A stretch of 64,000 nucleotides of DNA from Geosiphon pyriformis (GCA_016748015.1 JAAOMT010000198.1:477380-541379), one strand, 5' to 3'; numbered from the stretch's first letter, positions 1 to 10,260 are shown. Numbers and translations are program-made. The notes: generated by a model from the letters alone, not told the origin.

Positions 1-1118
1 CATCATGTCTTTTTTTCTGTTTCTCTTGTAACTTTTGTATGTTATTAGCTGCTCTTTTTTGTTTGTTTTCCAATGTTTCCATTAAGTCATATGTTTTTCT
101 TAACAATGTTTCTTGGAAATTTTCTTCTGTTATTGGTTCAATTGGATATGTGTTGACCTCTATCTCCACTGGTAATGTTGCTGTTCTACCGTATATTAAT
201 TCAAATGGTGTTGCTTGTGTAATGTCTTGCTTCATTGTTCAATAAGCAAATAGTACTGATAGTATTAACACATCTCAATCATTCTGGTTTTCTTGACTGA
301 GCTTAACTATTGCTTCACACAATGTTCTGTTGAATTTTTTGACTAATCCGTTGGCTTGTGGATGATATGGTAATAATAGTGGTCTCTTAATTCCGAATCT
401 TTGGCTCAATTCTGTTAATGTTTTGTTCACAAAATGAGTTTCTTGGTCTGATAATAATTTCTTTGGACATCTGTGTTGACAAATTAAATCTTGATGAATG
501 AATTTGGCAATGGATTCTGCATCTGCTCTTTGAATTGCTTTCACCTCTGGCCATTTAGTGAGATAGTCCATGGCTACTGCTATGTACCTGTTTCCTCCTC
601 TGGTGATTGTTAATGGTCTGACTAAATCAATTCCAATACAGTCAAATGGTTGTCCCACTTTGATTGGTCTTAATGGTTCACTGGATTTTGTTCCTTCTCT
701 TTGCTAACAAGCATCACAATTTTGAACATATTGGATGATGTCTGGATACATTGATGACCAATAGTATCTTTTTCTGGTTTTTTCCATGGTTGCTTTTTTG
801 TGAAAGTGTCCTGCTGTTGGATTTAAGTGTATGTTGAATAATATTGTCTCTTTTTCTGGCTCTGTAATTACTCTGGTTGGTTGCTTTAGCTTTCTTCTAT
901 TTTTCTGATAAAGTATATTTTGGTGAGTGATAAAATATTTTGATTGTTGTTTAATACTCTTTCATTCTGTTTGAGATAAATTTTTCTTGAACTGTTGAGT
1001 GTTTATGTAATGTTGCAGTTGTTGATATTTTTGTATGTTCATCTTTTGTTATATTTTTTGTTGGTATTGTTCTGGTTTTGTTATATTTTGGGTTGAAATG
1101 TTCTTAGATTTGTCTTAT
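1..1118 (-). pseudogene. pol: Integrase region (DUT element), truncated by window edge
   Basis: The catalytic core (275-658) has FDCIGIDLVRPL (first Asp), LLSDQETHF (second Asp) and NGLVKKFNRTL, where the third catalytic residue, normally Glu in NGLVE, is Lys. An H-H-C-C zinc domain can be followed in broken frames upstream (about 660-1000). The frame differs from RNase H. Bases 1-274 continue integrase towards its C-terminus. With E to K this copy cannot be active. Confidence 0.8.
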
Positions 1119-1442
1119 TCACGACAAACTGTCAGCATTTCCATTGTCTTTTCCCTTTTTATAATGTATAGTATAATTATATGATGCGAGTGCTATTTTC
1201 CATCTTGACTGTCTTCTATCTCCAAATTCTTGTTTTTGAAGTGATGTTAATTCTTTGTGATCTGTGTATACTTCAAACTTCTGGCTCAAGTATTCTTTCC
1301 ATTTCATGACTGCCCAGTATATCACTAAGTGTTCTTGTTCTGGTGTTCCATAGTTCTTTTCGGCTGGTATTAAACCTCTGCTAACATATGCTACTGGATG
1401 TTCTCTGCCATCTGGTCCTCTCTGAGATAGTACTGCTCCCAA
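1119..1442 (-). pseudogene. pol: RNase H region of pol (DUT element)
   Basis: The open segment runs GAVLSQRGPDGREHPVAY, then EKNYGTPEQEHLVIYWAV, VYTDHKELTSL and KGKDNGNADSLS. This is the Ty3/Gypsy RNase H: the Glu of the E-x-L/A helix, the D of TDH and the D of NADSLS are visible. It is in frame with RT; the stop near 1551 separates them. Confidence 0.85.
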
Positions 1443-1550
1443 TGCTTGGCCAGATGCATCAGTAGTGATGATGAATGATTTGCTGTGATCTGAATAAATC
1501 AGTACTGAAGCTTGGATGAGCTTTCTTTTCAGAATATCAAAAGCTTCTTG

Positions 1551-2618
1551 TTAACTTTCTGTCCATTCATATTTTGTATTTTTGTTTTGCAGTTGGTTGA
1601 GTGGCTGTGCTATCTTGGAGAAGTTTTTGATAAAATGTCGATAGTAGCTGGCAAATCCCAAAAATAATTTCAGTTCTGTTATATTGGTCAGCACTAAAGA
1701 GTTCTTTACTATCTCTATTTTCTCTGGATCCATTTTGATGCCATCTTTGCTAACTATGTGTTCCAAGAATTTTAGTTCTGTTTTGCTGAAAAAACACTTT
1801 GTTATATTTAACTTTAGTCCTGCTCTTCTTAGTTTTTCAAACACTTATTGAAGATGATAAAAATGATCATCAAATATTTTTGAGAACACATTGGTGTCAT
1901 CTAAGTATACAACTACTGATTTCCACAATAAGCCAGTATAAACAATTTCCATTAGCTGTTGGAAAGTAGCTGGTACGTTGGTTAAGCCAAATGACATAAC
2001 TTCAAACTCAAAGTTTCCTTCTCTTGTGGTGAATGCCATTTTTTCTTTGTTGGCTGGATCCATGACTACTTGCCAATAACTACTATCTAAGTCTAATGTT
2101 GAGAACCATTTGTTTCCACCAAAAGCATTGAATAGTTTTTGTATCCATGGAGTTAGATAGCTGTCTCCATGAGTTATACTATTTAGTTTCCTGTAGTCTA
2201 CACAAAATCGGATCTTTCTATTCTTCTTATGGACAAGTACTACTGGTGATGACTATGGGCTCATTGATGGCTGAATTAATCCATTGTCAAGCATTCGGTT
2301 AATCTCTTGACAGATGATTTCATGGCTGGCTGGTAGTACTCTGTATGCTCACTGTTTGATTGGCATTGCATCTCCAGTCATGATTTGATGTTAAATAATA
2401 TCAGTTCTGCCAAATTTGTTTTTGCTAACAAAGATGTCATTGAAATTGTTGAGTAACATCTTGAGCTGCATATGTTGTAGTGGGTCTAGATTTCCCATGT
2501 TCATTTGTTTTAATTGTTCTGGTTAAAGCAAATAACATTCGTCTTGTCCATAGATTGTTTGTGATGTGATGTCAACATATTCACAAAGCTGTGGAAAGTC
2601 TGGAATGGAGTTTGGTGG
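1551..2618 (-). pseudogene. pol: Reverse transcriptase region of pol (DUT element)
   Basis: The part at 1845-2063 reads FEFEVMSFGLTNVPATFQQLM then VVVYLDDTNVFSK: the catalytic YLDD box is intact. Upstream, FCVDYRKLN-like and STLDLDSSYWQV-like segments (about 2070-2230) carry the first catalytic Asp region. Downstream (1551-1844) is the connection, with FLEHIVSKDGI and FLGFASYYRHFIKNF. In-frame stops occur around 1845 and in the N-terminal part. Function: copying element RNA to DNA in the particle. Confidence 0.85.
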
Positions 2619-3680
2619 TTAATTTTCTATTTCAGTGTTTAAGTATCCCATGGTGGTTCTGGATGGTATTACTATAACATTTTTTGTGTTGTTGTAGATG
2701 GGAATTTTGATGTGGCTGTAATCTTTGGCTGGTATGTGGAGATTAATGAATCCAATCTCTCCTGATTCGCAAAGGGTCAGTTCTGTTTCAAAAATCTGAT
2801 TCTGTTCTTTTTCTTTCCTTTCTATTGCTAGCATGTACTGGCTATATAATAGAATAGAAATAGCTTGACTGGTTGAGATAATTTTTCCTTGGCCAACAAT
2901 TTCTTTCTCTGTCATATTAACTGGTACATCTATTCTACCCATTAATCCAAATCCTTGTATCCCTCTTGCTGTTATTCCTAATTCATTTCTTGTTTTTATT
3001 GACACTAAGCTAGCTACTTTGACTAGTGGCAGGAATATGGCCTGTGCTATCTTTTCATTTGGCTCAATAGTATAAGTTTTTTCTGAGTCATTTTGTAGCA
3101 TGGCACTGATATTTTCTGTATATCCTGCATCCACTATTCCCTCTCTAATATTAATTCCTTTTTTCACTAAACTACTCCTAAACACTAACAGAACCATGGT
3201 TGTTGCTGGGATCTCTAGAGCTATTCTCAGATTAATGCATACTTGTGCATTTGGCTCCAATTTGATGGCATTTTTTCCTGGATATTTCAGATCAAACCCT
3301 ACATCAGTATCATGTGCGCGTTCTGGCATAATACCTTTTCCATTGTCACTATACCATTTCAACTTCTGTTCCTTAGAGAAATCTGGTAGTGCAATATATT
3401 GTTCATAGTTTGTATCAGAGTTTGGATCCGAGTTGGAATCATTGTTGTTGTCATTGCCATGTTGAATAGAGCTGGAACTGGTGTTTTCGTCGTCATTCTT
3501 GTCAGAGTTTGAATTGGAATTGAAAATTGATTCCAATTTTGATGTGCAGCTGCTGATTGGTTCTTCTTCTTTGAAGATCATATAGATCATGCATGGTGGT
3601 GGATTGTAAATAAGGTTACAATCATCACAATATTCAAAGTCACTGAGAATTAAACAATGGCAACACAGTCTTGTATTCAA
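2619..3680 (-). CDS. dUTPase-like domain within pol (DUT element)
   Basis: An open stretch of 353 codons. The first ~35 residues carry a zinc ribbon (CCHC...CDDC), then an acidic Ser/Asn-rich linker, then five ordered blocks like the trimeric dUTPase motifs: DTDVGFDLKY (I), FRSSLVKKGI (II), GIVDAGYTENISAML (III), NEKIAQAIFLPL (IV) and ARGIQGFGLMGR (V). Motif III keeps Asp and Tyr, but the usual Gly after Tyr is Glu, and motif V departs from GFGSTG, so activity is uncertain. dUTPase hydrolyses dUTP to dUMP and limits uracil incorporation during reverse transcription. The domain is in frame with RT downstream, so it is part of the element, not a host gene. Confidence 0.82.
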   Translation of the reverse strand: MNTRLCCHCLILSDFEYCDDCNLIYNPPPCMIYMIFKEEEPISSCTSKLESIFNSNSNSDKNDDENTSSSSIQHGNDNNNDSNSDPNSDTNYEQYIALPDFSKEQKLKWYSDNGKGIMPERAHDTDVGFDLKYPGKNAIKLEPNAQVCINLRIALEIPATTMVLLVFRSSLVKKGINIREGIVDAGYTENISAMLQNDSEKTYTIEPNEKIAQAIFLPLVKVASLVSIKTRNELGITARGIQGFGLMGRIDVPVNMTEKEIVGQGKIISTSQAISILLYSQYMLAIERKEKEQNQIFETELTLCESGEIGFINLHIPAKDYSHIKIPIYNNTKNVIVIPSRTTMGYLNTEIEN

Positions 3681-3983
3681 CTGTGCTAGCCATTGTTCTT
3701 ACTTCTCTCTAGTGGGTGCCAAGTTTTGGTAGTGTTTATAGAACTCTTTTGGTTCTAAGAAATTTATGACTGGCTCTGCATTTCAGTCAAGCTTAATGGG
3801 TTCTGGTGGGTTGTTTTTGATTTTTCTGATCTCTTTGGGTGTTGCTCCTTCTATTTTGGCAATTGCCATTCTCCAAATTTTGTTGTCATCATGTGGACAA
3901 CTGCCCAGTTGCTGTACAGCTCTTCTCCAAGTGGCTTTTATTAACATCCCTTTTTGTACCCAGTTGCTAATAAGGATTGTGTA

Positions 3984-4223
3984 TTAACATGATACATCGC
4001 ATGTTTCTCCATGTCTAGGAATGTCATTCCATATTCCTTCATTGAAGAGGGTCTTGCCACAGGCTAAACATGGTGTATTATTCCTTTTTCCCACTTGTCT
4101 TGGTCTTCCAAAACGCTCGACAAGGCATGCGCAGCAATAGAACTTGGTTGCCATCTGATATTCTTTGTTGTTGCCACAGCATGTGTCTATTGATGACAAT
4201 TTCTTGCCACAATTAATGCACAC
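3984..4223 (-). pseudogene. Cysteine-rich zinc-binding linker of pol (DUT element)
   Basis: A short open segment begins MCINCGKKLSS and carries several paired cysteines: CINC, CC, CCAC, CLAC and a terminal CDVSC. This looks like two or more zinc ribbons. It is in frame with the dUTPase, RT and RNase H segments further along, separated by stop codons (TAA at the left end of this stretch and another before the next segment). I do not know a named domain for it; nucleic-acid binding is a guess. Confidence 0.5.
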
Positions 4224-4387
4224 TAGTTTGGGTCAGCAATAGATGGATTGTTGTGATGTTGTGTGTTGATAGGAGGTATATGGGTTTGTTGGCAGTGGCT
4301 CTTTTTCTTTCACTTTTCCTTTCCCTTTGTTGCTTTTTTCCTATTTTTAGCTGGAAGTCAGTTTGCTCTCGTCATTGTCGGTCCATG

Positions 4388-5179
4388 TCAGGTCATTGGT
4401 TTCCCAGGTAAGTTTTTCCTTCTGTTTTTCTTTGTCATCTCATGATAGAATAGGTGGCAATTCGTTGTGGTTGTCATTGGTTCAAGAGATTTGGTACGCT
4501 TTTCAGGTAGGTTTTTTTTTTTCTCTTTCTGTTTGATTAATAGTTTCTCTCTTGGAGGAGTTTTGAAGTGGCCACACATGACTGGTACACGTATGTGTCG
4601 GCCCTGATATGTTAGCTGGAGTTCCTGGATGTTCCAGTCTAATGTCACGTTGACTTTGAACAGCCAGTCATTACCAACAAGGGCTTGGTATTGGGTGGCT
4701 TCTATTATTAAAACTTTAATGGGAGTTATGATACTGTTGACTTCGAAAGAGAAGTTGTCGATTTTGCTGATTGGAGTTTTGGTCACTTCATTAGCAGTGA
4801 TAATTCTGGCACTGGCAGCTTGGTCAACCCAGTAACCTAATTGGTCTATGAGTTGCCTGGTGATAATGCTGTCTGCTGACCCACTGTCAAGAATTAATTT
4901 GATGAATTGTTCATCGACTTTGGCATCAGTGTACATGGCAGTGATCAGTTTGGCTTCAAGAGTGACTCCACTAAATAGCGGTGTTGCAGTTGTCTCTTCA
5001 AATTCGAATGGGAAAATAGCAGCCATGAACTCGTCTTCAGTGATGGTAGCAGATGGGATATTACTGGTGAGTAGTTGTTTTTGGGCGGATTCTGGGTTAT
5101 TGGCTGAGACGTCTTCTAGAGTGATCAGAAGACTTAAATAGTTCTGGGAATTCGGGTTCTGGGGTTGATCGGTACCCAA
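4388..5179 (-). pseudogene. pol: Aspartic protease region of pol (DUT element)
   Basis: The segment FIKLILDSGSADSII carries the retropepsin D-S-G catalytic triad after a hydrophobic strand; AIVGN-type sequence follows as YQALVGNDWLFKVNVTLDW, the second conserved retropepsin-like block. Protease would cut Gag-Pol inside the particle. The catalytic Asp is intact. The reading frame is lost at the left end in a lysine-rich segment, and the cysteine-rich linker continues in another frame. Confidence 0.75.
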
Positions 5180-5518
5180 ATTCTACTAGTATAATCCAGA
5201 TAGTTGCTGTGAAAAACTGAAGATTGGCTGATGGATTATCATTGCCGATCTCCAGCTCTGTTGAGCCATTCTCGGTCTTTGTGTTCCATTGGGTGGTAAG
5301 TTTTGGGGTGGTGTTTGAATTTATTGGGGTTGATAGATTGTTGGTGGCTGTGGTTGTTGATAAATTACTTGTGGCTGCAGTTAATAAATTTGAGGTTAAT
5401 ATACTGGTGGTTGATAAATTGGTGGCTGTGTTATTGGCAGATAAGTAGTTTGATCTTAATTTGGATAATGATTTGGAGTTTGAAATCTGCAATCGAGGTT
5501 TCAATATTGATTTTCCAA

Positions 5519-5809
5519 TCATGAATTGTTGCTATAAAATCTGCAGTCTGTTCTTATGTGTTCTTGTTTACCACAGTTGTGACAAACATGCATTTCTGGC
5601 TGCCACGGCTGATTAGGTGCTACTGATGATGATAATGAACGCAACTGATTTTGGAAATAATTTGCGTTTCTTGGATTATTGCATTGTTGTGGTGGTTGAT
5701 AAATTGTGTGATTGTCAGCTAAGTATCCCTCTAACTTTTGATTAATTGAATTACTAAATTGTTTCAATTTAGAATCCAATTCAGATGATCTATTCATCAC
5801 TAGATTCAC
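5519..5809 (-). pseudogene. gag: gag nucleocapsid with CCHC knuckle (DUT element)
   Basis: Contains CHNCGKQEHIRTDC, a C-x2-C-x4-H-x4-C zinc knuckle that binds element RNA during packaging. It is preceded by a Gln/Asn/Pro-rich linker. A frame change separates it from the next segment (5097-5522), an Asn/Ser/Thr-rich tether leading into protease. Confidence 0.72.
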
Positions 5810-5992
5810 AGCATGAGTGTGATTGGCTTCTAATTCAGCAGATTCAAAATCTCTGGCATGTGTGACTGCATCCTAGAGAGTGGCTGGATGCAATGGGCAT
5901 ATGTGTTGCAAGATGCTACTGTGCAGGCCATGGATGAATTGATTAAGAATTTGTGGCACTGTGAAATAATTAGCATCAATTGCTTGGATTTG

Positions 5993-6459
5993 TCACAAAT
6001 TTCTATGGAAGCATTTCAGATATGTAGTAATTGCTTCAGTTTCTTCTTGTTTAATTGTAGTGAAAGTGTTGACTAATCTGTTGATGCTGTTGTTATTGCT
6101 AAAGTATCTCAAAAATTCTAATTTGAAGATGTTGAAATCTTGGGGTTTGTCAATCAGGCTTTGATACCATGAATCTGCTGTATTCTTAAGAAAATAAGAT
6201 ATGGTTTGCATAACTCTGATGTCATTCCATCCATTGGTTGTAATGGCTTTTTTTACATTGTTTAGCCAAACTTGTGCATCGTTCTTTTTGCCAGTGAATT
6301 TGTTGAGCTTTGCGATTGGTGCATATGCCATTTGTTGTTGTTGCTGTGGTGGGAGTTGTTGTTGTTGTTGAGGTAATACTGGGGGTGGTTGTTGAGTTTG
6401 TTGGTTTGGTATTTAGATGGGCTGACCAATTGGTTCAACTGGTGGTTGATTGATGACAA
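5993..6459 (-). pseudogene. gag: gag capsid region (DUT element)
   Basis: The stretch containing FTGKKNDAQVWLNNV, then a helix-rich segment with FLKNTADSWYQSLI and an F-LEFLRYF motif, matches the usual retrotransposon Gag capsid pattern (small G, W-L, A-x-W, then the region around TIKQEETEAITTY). A Gln/Asn/Pro-rich linker precedes it (about 6332-6459) in an overlapping frame, so at least one indel separates the two. Capsid would form the cytoplasmic particle that packages element RNA. Confidence 0.7.
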
Positions 6460-6721
6460 TAACTGGAGGTAAGTGTTGATTAATTATTTCAGGATTTTGA
6501 TTTTGCAGTGCTTGAATATTCAGAGTTTTGATTTCCAAATTTTCTCACTAAGTTTGAATGTTCAGGATCCCAAATTCCAGGTTTTTAAGGATTGGATTTT
6601 GGTAAATAAATTCTTGATTTTCTGATTTTTCTTCCTCTTCTTCTTCAGATAGTTTCCATGGGGTAGTGGTTCCAAAGTCTGGTTGAGATGGTGGTGATTG
6701 AATTCCTGATGGTGTTAGTGA

Positions 6722-7219
6722 TCATGACTTAAATTTTTCAAAATATTTGCTATATGGTCCTAGTAGATCTGTTTTTCTTTGTTTACTTTGGAATGGGAAT
6801 TGTCTGAATGTTGATATCGCATTTGATGTGGACGTGCTTGCTGATGTTATATTGATGGTGCTTCTTGGTGTGTAGTAATAGGATGAAACAGTTGGTAATT
6901 CAACTCTTGTTTTCTTCCAAGTAGGTGGTTGTATCCTTTTGGGTGTTATCACTAATGTTTGTAGTTTTCCTTTGCCTTTACTGACGTAAGTAATTGGATA
7001 TCTTTGTTGGATATGATGTTCAATTTTTTTGTTGATTTCAGTGATAATAGATGCAAAATTATGATTTGTTGGTAGATTGGTGTTTTGAATTAATTCTCTA
7101 TAGAAAGTTTCTCTTGCTGATTCAGTATTCACTAGTGTTCCTAACAAAGAAGAAATCTTTTTGTTAACGTAGAAATTAAAGGCTGATTCAGCAAATATAT
7201 GATTGTGATTTAATTCCAA
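6722..7219 (-). pseudogene. gag: gag N-terminal segment (DUT element)
   Basis: An open stretch of 165 codons begins MELNHNHIFAESAFNFYVN, the first ATG after the LTR, PBS and a 120-base leader, so I take it as the gag start. It is polar with no catalytic motif, ends in a Ser/Thr-rich part and stops at the sequence YFEKFKS. I recognise this start from repetitive proteins of arbuscular mycorrhizal fungi. The capsid part follows further left in broken frames. Expected role: N-terminal structural part of the virus-like particle protein. Confidence 0.65.
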
Positions 7220-7338
7220 GTGTTGACAATAGTGTTAAAATAGGGATTTTGCGAATTCTAAATGATTTGCTCCTATGTTTTCTGATTCTGCCACTTTTGG
7301 ATGGTGTTTGTTGGTGCTGATTCTCTGAAAGATTATAT
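7220..7338 (-). other. Untranslated leader between PBS and gag (DUT element)
   Basis: Lies between the PBS and the gag ATG, with no ORF. It would hold packaging signals by position. No specific motif is seen. Confidence 0.35.
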
Positions 7339-7354
7339 CTCACAGGAAGCACCA
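7339..7354 (-). other. Primer binding site of DUT element
   Basis: In element orientation TGGTGCTTCCTGTGAG starts two bases after the LTR end. TGG is the complement of a tRNA CCA end. Nearly the same 16-17 bases follow the LTR of the unrelated G2 family, which supports a tRNA-complementary function. I could not name the tRNA. Confidence 0.7.
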
Positions 7355-7356
7355 AA

Positions 7357-8221
7357 TGTTACAGATAACAATTTCTGGTGTTAAATTAAATACGAACCTG
7401 TAACTTGGTGTTCAAAGCTATTTTTATTGTCGATGATCTAAAGGTTTGGTATCTGAAGGTTTTGTATCTAAAGGGTTTGGTTGAGTTCTTTGTATAATGA
7501 ACAGAGATTCAATGATGATAGTTTTTTTTCATAGCTTTCCGAAACCGCAGTTTCGTCAATTTTTTTCTCAGCTTAATGGCTGGTATTCCTCCTGGTAAGC
7601 TATCCTCAATCAAATGTTCTACCCTTATTTCTGGGTCTTTTACCAGTCACGTTTATCCTGACGTTAGTGCTCCATGTATTAATCCTCAATAGAGTTAGTA
7701 AACAACAATAAAATCAAAGCAAGAAAATAAAGAAAATAAAATAAAATAAAGAAAGAAAAGAAATAAGCCAAGGCAATTTTACAAGTTAGTATTCCATCAA
7801 TAGCCATGATCAAGAGCTATTGTTCCAGTGTGGTTAAGTATCAATTACTATCAACATGGAAATGGGTTTGAAATAACAAATAGTTATTTATTAGATGATT
7901 GTAATTTGGAGAGTTGCTTAGATTAAATCTAAACTAAGAGGTCTGTCTTTTTAGCTTCTAATCCTGCTGCTATATATATATAATTGAAATTTCTCAATTC
8001 CTCGATTCTTCATGACAAGAATCCTGGAATTCCTGAAATCCTGCAATTCCTTTGAAAGGAATCTTGGAATTCTGGAATCCTGCGATTCCTCGTCAGAGAA
8101 TTCTGAAATTCCTGGAATCCTGTAATTTCTGAAAGGAATCCTGGAATTTCACATTTACTATGCCTACTTCTGATTGGCTAATAATCATGCTAATATATTT
8201 TTTATATTTCTATAAGTAACA
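7357..8221 (-). repeat. 5' LTR of DUT element (865 bp)
   Basis: The plus strand reads TGTTACAGATAAC at the left edge and ATAAGTAACA at the right edge, giving the TG...CA ends and 5-bp inverted termini (TGTTA/TAACA) of an LTR. In element orientation a TATATATATATAG tract (7971-7983) acts as a plausible TATA box, with an array of AGGATTCC/AGGAATTCC repeats directly upstream (about 7990-8155). The PBS follows two bases beyond the left edge. Confidence 0.8.
7971..8155 (-). promoter_or_regulatory. Predicted DUT LTR promoter: TATA tract plus upstream AGGATTCC repeat array
   Basis: Read on the minus strand, at least five near-copies of AGGATTCC, mixed with AGGAATT and GAATTCC variants that form short palindromes, run down to a (TA)n box. 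Position in U3 upstream of TATA suggests an upstream activating array. No transcript data are available, so this is inferred from layout. Confidence 0.45.
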
Positions 8222-8584
8222 CTGGGAAATGTTAACTAAGAAATTTCTGTTTCCGCCTCCTTTTTTTTGTTTCTAATGTTACTGCTATATATATGTATTT
8301 TCTAGTTTTACAGAATTGCTTTGGATTGTTTGTTTTTGCTAGTTATCACTTCATTTTTCTTACATTATAACTAATTATCCAATGTTATAACATGTTATCT
8401 GATGTTATTACACGTTATTCTATGTTATTCCATATTATAACATATTATCCTATATTATAATGCATTATCTAATGTTATAACACATTATCCAACATTATTG
8501 CATACTATTCTGTGTCCCTTCATGTTTTATTATGTTTTTCTTCAGATCACATTTTTTCTTCTTTTTTTGATAGGCTTTTTTTCT
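8222..8584. repeat. AT-rich spacer with 20-bp minisatellite
   Basis: No gene. From about 8360 to 8510 successive units start TTAT and are 20 bp long, e.g. TTATCCAATGTTATAACATG and TTATCTGATGTTATTACACG, with a half-period of 10 (one half-unit TTATAACATA occurs alone). About seven units are seen. Poly-pyrimidine runs follow to 8584, where homology to LINE ORF1 starts. Confidence 0.7.
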
Positions 8585-10172
8585 TCAAGTAATACTGGCT
8601 TTACTATCAAACCCTATATAAGCACAGCTTATTCTGGTGTAGTTTTTGCTAGTTCTTAGAATAAAGCAAAATTGGTCTTTGATTTGGTCCAAAGTAGTGC
8701 TCAGATAGTAAGCAGTACAGTTTTGTGGTAGATTAACTAGCTTAGCTTTCCAGGTTTTTCTCTGCTCAATGATTTTTTGGGTACCTATCATTGAGTATAT
8801 TCTAACTGTGTCTTTTCTGATCAGGATCAACCATTGGTCCACAGCTCTAGTCATCTTTTTTTGGTTGTTAAATTCAATCACTGCTAACTGCTATTTTCCA
8901 GCCACTTTGATTTGGACTTTTTTCACCTCCCCAAATTCTTTCATGGCAGCTCCAACTTCTTTGTCAGAAATACCCAAGGGAATATCTCTAACTAAAACCT
9001 TCTTTTGACTAGCCATTTGATTGGCAATGCTGTTGGTTGTCATCAAAAATAACTCAATATCTATTTGCCAGGATCTTTTTAGCTTAATCTTTTTCAGCAA
9101 TTTGGGAGAAATCTATTTTGATTTCTTGATTTCTCATCATTATAGCCCCCAAAAAGTAACTGACATCCCCCAACAGATTGTAAATCCACCCCATCTTCTT
9201 TCCCATGTTTTTTTTTGGTATGTCCAATATCTGCACAAATAGAACATATCTCTTGGTGCCATGAATGACAGTCTTCCATTTTTCTTCTTAATTTGCCTCT
9301 GTAGACATGTCATTTCTCTTAGATAATTTGTTACTCTTTTGGTTCAGGCTTGGGCTTGGCATTCTGCTTAATAGACCTGATTTAGAATCTTTTATGTCTT
9401 TTGTAGTCTCTTCTAGATCAGCTATATCTTTGTTTATATCAAATAGATTGTCCATTTGCTTATTAGTTTTCTCTACAGATTTTTCTTTGTTGATCATGTC
9501 CAAAATTTCTGGGTTGTATTTTCTTAGAGCTGCTTCAATCTGTGCTGCTCTTTCAATCTCTTCAATAAGCAATTTGGATGGTTTATTCAATTTTTTCAGG
9601 GACTTTGAGGCCTCTTTTTCATCAGTCCAGGCTTCTATTTGAAACTTATTACTGTTACCTTCTTTATTGAACATTGATCACAAGACAAAATTGTTGGTTT
9701 GATCTGCTGTTTTATCAGTAAGTTTCTCTTCAATGACCTGGTTAAATTTTTCTGTTAGATCTTTAACACTTATTTTTCCCAAGTGTCTGTATTTTTTATT
9801 GGGTTTTTTTTCTAGTCTGTTGTCTATTATTGGAGAAAAATCAGCCACTCTTTAGTGTAGAGCTGTTTTTTTTGATGTATTTGCTATTCTAAAGGGTGTG
9901 TTGTCTCCACTGCTTGTGTTCACACTTCCAATTATTATACTGTTATGGTTAAACCTGAATGGAGATGTTGTAGTTCTTGTCTTTTCAACTGGTATTTGAT
10001 TTGGTATAAATGTGCTATTTCTTTCCTTCCTTGTACTGACAGTAGAATTTCCTTCCACTTGGTCTATATTTTTGGTAGTATTTTTGCTAGTACTTCTGTT
10101 TATGACTGTTGTCACTTTGCTATTAGTATTGTTGTCAGATACTTTAAAGTCTGTTATAATAATAAAGTGCAT
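8585..10172 (-). pseudogene. LINE ORF1 protein (LINE-B): RNA-binding protein with RRM-like domains
   Basis: Starts MHFIIITDFKVSDNN. Order: a Ser/Thr/Asn-rich N-terminus (9852-10172); a lysine-rich probable coiled-coil segment (9288-9674); a C-x2-C-x4-H-x4-H motif, CSICADIGHTKKKH, near 9200; an RRM-like domain (KVLVRDIPLGISDKEV, then EFGEVKKVQIKVAGK; 8891-9100); a second RRM-like part with WLILIRKDTVRIY and AKLVNLPQNCTAYYL (8585-8881). Several frameshifts and stops separate the parts. ORF1 proteins of this type bind LINE RNA. The C-terminal CCHC knuckle present in related copies is missing. Confidence 0.6.
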
Positions 10173-10260
10173 TTTAACTAAGGGTATCTTTTGGCAAAAA
10201 AACTATTTTTCTAAATTTAAGACAGTAATTTTTTGGTAGTAGACAAAAAAAGAAAAAGAG
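8588..10260 (-). mobile_element. LINE-B, 3'-truncated LINE copy (5' region and ORF1)
   Basis: Aligns by eye with the 5' part of LINE-A (22860-24500), including a 5' leader with a T-rich start and the GGTAGTAGAC/GGTAGCAGTC region. Similarity ends near 8588, before the CCHC knuckle and all of ORF2. LINEs are usually 5'-truncated, so a missing 3' part suggests later deletion or recombination. Its 5' end directly abuts the 3' end of LINE-A ORF2 at about 10260. Confidence 0.65.

Larger units (their letters stand above)
1..8221 (-). mobile_element. Ty3/Gypsy LTR retrotransposon with dUTPase domain ('DUT'), 3' end outside window
   Basis: On the minus strand the order is LTR, PBS, gag, CCHC, protease, cysteine-rich linker, dUTPase-like domain, RT, RNase H, integrase. 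RT before integrase identifies Ty3/Gypsy. The copy is broken by stops and frameshifts in gag, between protease and the linker, between linker and dUTPase, and before integrase, so it is a relic. The second LTR lies left of the window, so its TSD cannot be checked. It is a different family from the G2 elements further right: LTR sequence and gag are unrelated, although the PBS is shared. Confidence 0.88.

Noticed and set aside
3100-3408. Opposite-strand open frames such as 3100-3408, 9307-9642, 24084-24422 and 55153-55509
   Set aside because: They are antisense shadows of dUTPase, LINE ORF1 and X1 genes, hydrophobic by virtue of reverse-complement codons, with no motif.
2619-3680. A host nuclear dUTPase gene
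   Set aside because: It is in frame between protease/zinc linker and RT of an LTR element, with no separate start or promoter visible.
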